Below are positions 41,372 to 42,146 of a stretch of DNA of 42,146 nucleotides, in pieces. Every line of letters begins with the position of its first letter. The stretch's first letter is position 1. Location of the stretch: assembly GCF_007714205.1 (NCBI RefSeq), contig NZ_VMQU01000040.1, positions 1 to 42,146 on the forward strand, given 5' to 3'. A model generated the notes under the pieces. The model did no database searches. It was given only the letters and a program-made list of their open reading frames with translations, and was not told where the DNA came from. The DNA is from Mycobacterium helveticum. Its GTDB lineage: Bacteria; Actinomycetota; Actinomycetes; Mycobacteriales; Mycobacteriaceae. Made by a program: the position numbers and the translations under genes.

Positions 41372-42146
41372 TCAGGCCCGCTGCGTCGGCTGCGGTGCCG
41401 GCACGGGCGACGGGGTGACCTGACCCGCCGGCGCCTGACCCGGGGCGGGGACGAGCGTCGGGACCTCCGGTGCCGGCGCTCCCGGTGCCGGCGCACCCGG
41501 TGCCGGCCCGGGCGCTGCCGGTGCGGGCGCTTGGCCCGGCGCGGGCGCGGGCGCTCCCGGCGCCGCCGGCGCAGGCGCCCAGGGCTGGATCGACTCTGCC
41601 AGCGTCTTGGCGGCGCCCTTGTCCACCGGGTCGTTGGACGTGCCGAGCCACACCACGAACCAGCGCTGCGGCGTACCGCCGTTGGCGGCGGGCGTGCCCA
41701 CCACGCCGGTCCAGATCTGGCCGTTGGGCTTGGCCGTGTCGTTGAACTTGACCTCGTAGTACGACGCGCTTCCCTGGACCCCGTTGCCGTTGAGCGGGGT
41801 GGACTCCTGGTTGATGCGGGTGCCGGGATAGGGCATGTAGAACTCACCCATGTCCGAGCCGAGCCGGACCGCGGCCTTGGCGTTGTCGGGTTCGGCGCTC
41901 GCGTAGAGCTTCTGGTCCAGCCGGCCCAGGACGATCCGGGTGTCGTTGGCAACGGGCGGCGCCTGGCCCGGCGCCGGCGGCTCCCCGGTGGTCTTGCTCA
42001 GCATGGCCGAGCCGTAGTCGAGGTGCGACGCGTCCGATTCGACCCAGCCCGGCGGAAGCAGGAAGCTGAAACCTCCGACGGCATTGCTGATCCGCGGTTG
42101 CTCGGCGGCCGGCGGCGGGGGCGGCGCGTTCGGGTCGGCCGGTGGC
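41372..42146 (-). CDS. apa: Alanine/proline-rich secreted glycoprotein Apa (MPT32 / fibronectin-attachment protein), 5' end beyond the window
   Basis: The visible 257 codons are the C-terminal part of Apa: a Pro/Ala-rich stretch, the conserved core [33 protein letters not shown], a second core from [19 protein letters not shown] to [30 protein letters not shown], and a long Pro/Ala-rich tail ending PAPQPTQRA. The frame stays open to the right edge, so the signal peptide and start are outside the window. Apa is an exported, mannosylated adhesin that binds fibronectin; the Pro/Ala regions are the glycosylation zones in M. tuberculosis (Rv1860). It anchors the synteny of this window. Confidence 0.92.
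   Translation of the reverse strand, partial: PPADPNAPPPPPAAEQPRISNAVGGFSFLLPPGWVESDASHLDYGSAMLSKTTGEPPAPGQAPPVANDTRIVLGRLDQKLYASAEPDNAKAAVRLGSDMGEFYMPYPGTRINQESTPLNGNGVQGSASYYEVKFNDTAKPNGQIWTGVVGTPAANGGTPQRWFVVWLGTSNDPVDKGAAKTLAESIQPWAPAPAAPGAPAPAPGQAPAPAAPGPAPGAPAPGAPAPEVPTLVPAPGQAPAGQVTPSPVPAPQPTQRA

Noticed and set aside
41400..41600. CRISPR-like or tandem repeat array
   Set aside because: The repetitive GC-rich sequence is the Pro/Ala-rich tail of Apa. No direct-repeat and spacer pattern occurs anywhere in the window.

Overview
The window is high-GC actinobacterial DNA and reads as the chromosome of a non-tuberculous Mycobacterium. The gene order follows the Mycobacterium tuberculosis block I remember as Rv1860-Rv1879, in inverted orientation. 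Recognisable members are apa (Rv1860), a GlsB/YeaQ-like membrane protein (Rv1861), adhA (Rv1862), a CPBP protease (Rv1863c), an SDR (Rv1865c), a tandem CaiB/BaiF CoA-transferase (Rv1866), a thiolase-like protein (Rv1867), an epimerase/PEP-synthase-like fusion (Rv1868), lldD2 (Rv1872c), a DUF1810 protein (Rv1873), an EthD protein (Rv1874), a PPOX protein (Rv1875), bfrA (Rv1876), glnA3 (Rv1878) and an amidohydrolase (Rv1879). An intact oxyR and a lon gene argue against the M. tuberculosis complex. The synteny is from memory, not from a search.

Layout. 1-2.6 kb: accessory edge with a repeat copy, two secreted excalibur proteins (one carrying a DUF1524/HNH nuclease domain) and an SRPBCC protein. 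2.6-4.1 kb: a DUF732 membrane protein divergent from a methyltransferase. 4.1-7.5 kb: minus-strand operon LLM oxidoreductase - glnA3 - amidohydrolase. 7.6-9.3 kb: a carboxymuconolactone-decarboxylase-like protein, then bfrA and bfd diverging from tandem IdeR boxes. 9.3-11.2 kb: EthD - PPOX - enoyl-CoA hydratase operon. 11.2-14.8 kb: peroxide-defence locus oxyR / ahpC-ahpD, followed by a GH13 hydrolase. 14.8-18.3 kb: DUF1810, a mycothiol-dependent maleylpyruvate isomerase-like protein, lldD2 and a PhyH-type dioxygenase. 18.3-20.7 kb: lon preceded by a HAIR-like (HspR) operator. 20.7-22.3 kb: small genes, including an internally deleted deazaflavin oxidoreductase and a broken DUF72 gene.

22.3-24.26 kb is a wax-ester-synthase/diacylglycerol-acyltransferase gene with a non-coding tail, bounded by inverted copies of a short repeat that also occurs at 53-77. 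24.3-30.4 kb is the minus-strand CaiB/BaiF - thiolase-like - epimerase/PEP-synthase-like operon. 30.5-36.7 kb (plus strand) carries a UppP-like phosphatase, DUF427, FAD oxidoreductase, SDR and phosphoketolase. 36.7-39.1 kb is a P450 divergent from an AraC regulator across a tandem repeat. 39.1-42.1 kb holds the CPBP protease, an adhA that lacks a segment containing a zinc ligand, the GlsB-like protein, and apa, which runs off the right edge.

The themes are iron storage and redox (bfrA/bfd/IdeR, oxyR/ahpCD), proteostasis (lon with HAIR), lipid and CoA-thioester metabolism, and a recombinationally active junction at 22.1-24.3 kb. The most interesting leads are the repeat-bounded acyltransferase segment, the in-frame internal deletions in two oxidoreductases, the HAIR-lon arrangement, and the glnA3-amidohydrolase pair that mirrors the fused FluG architecture.
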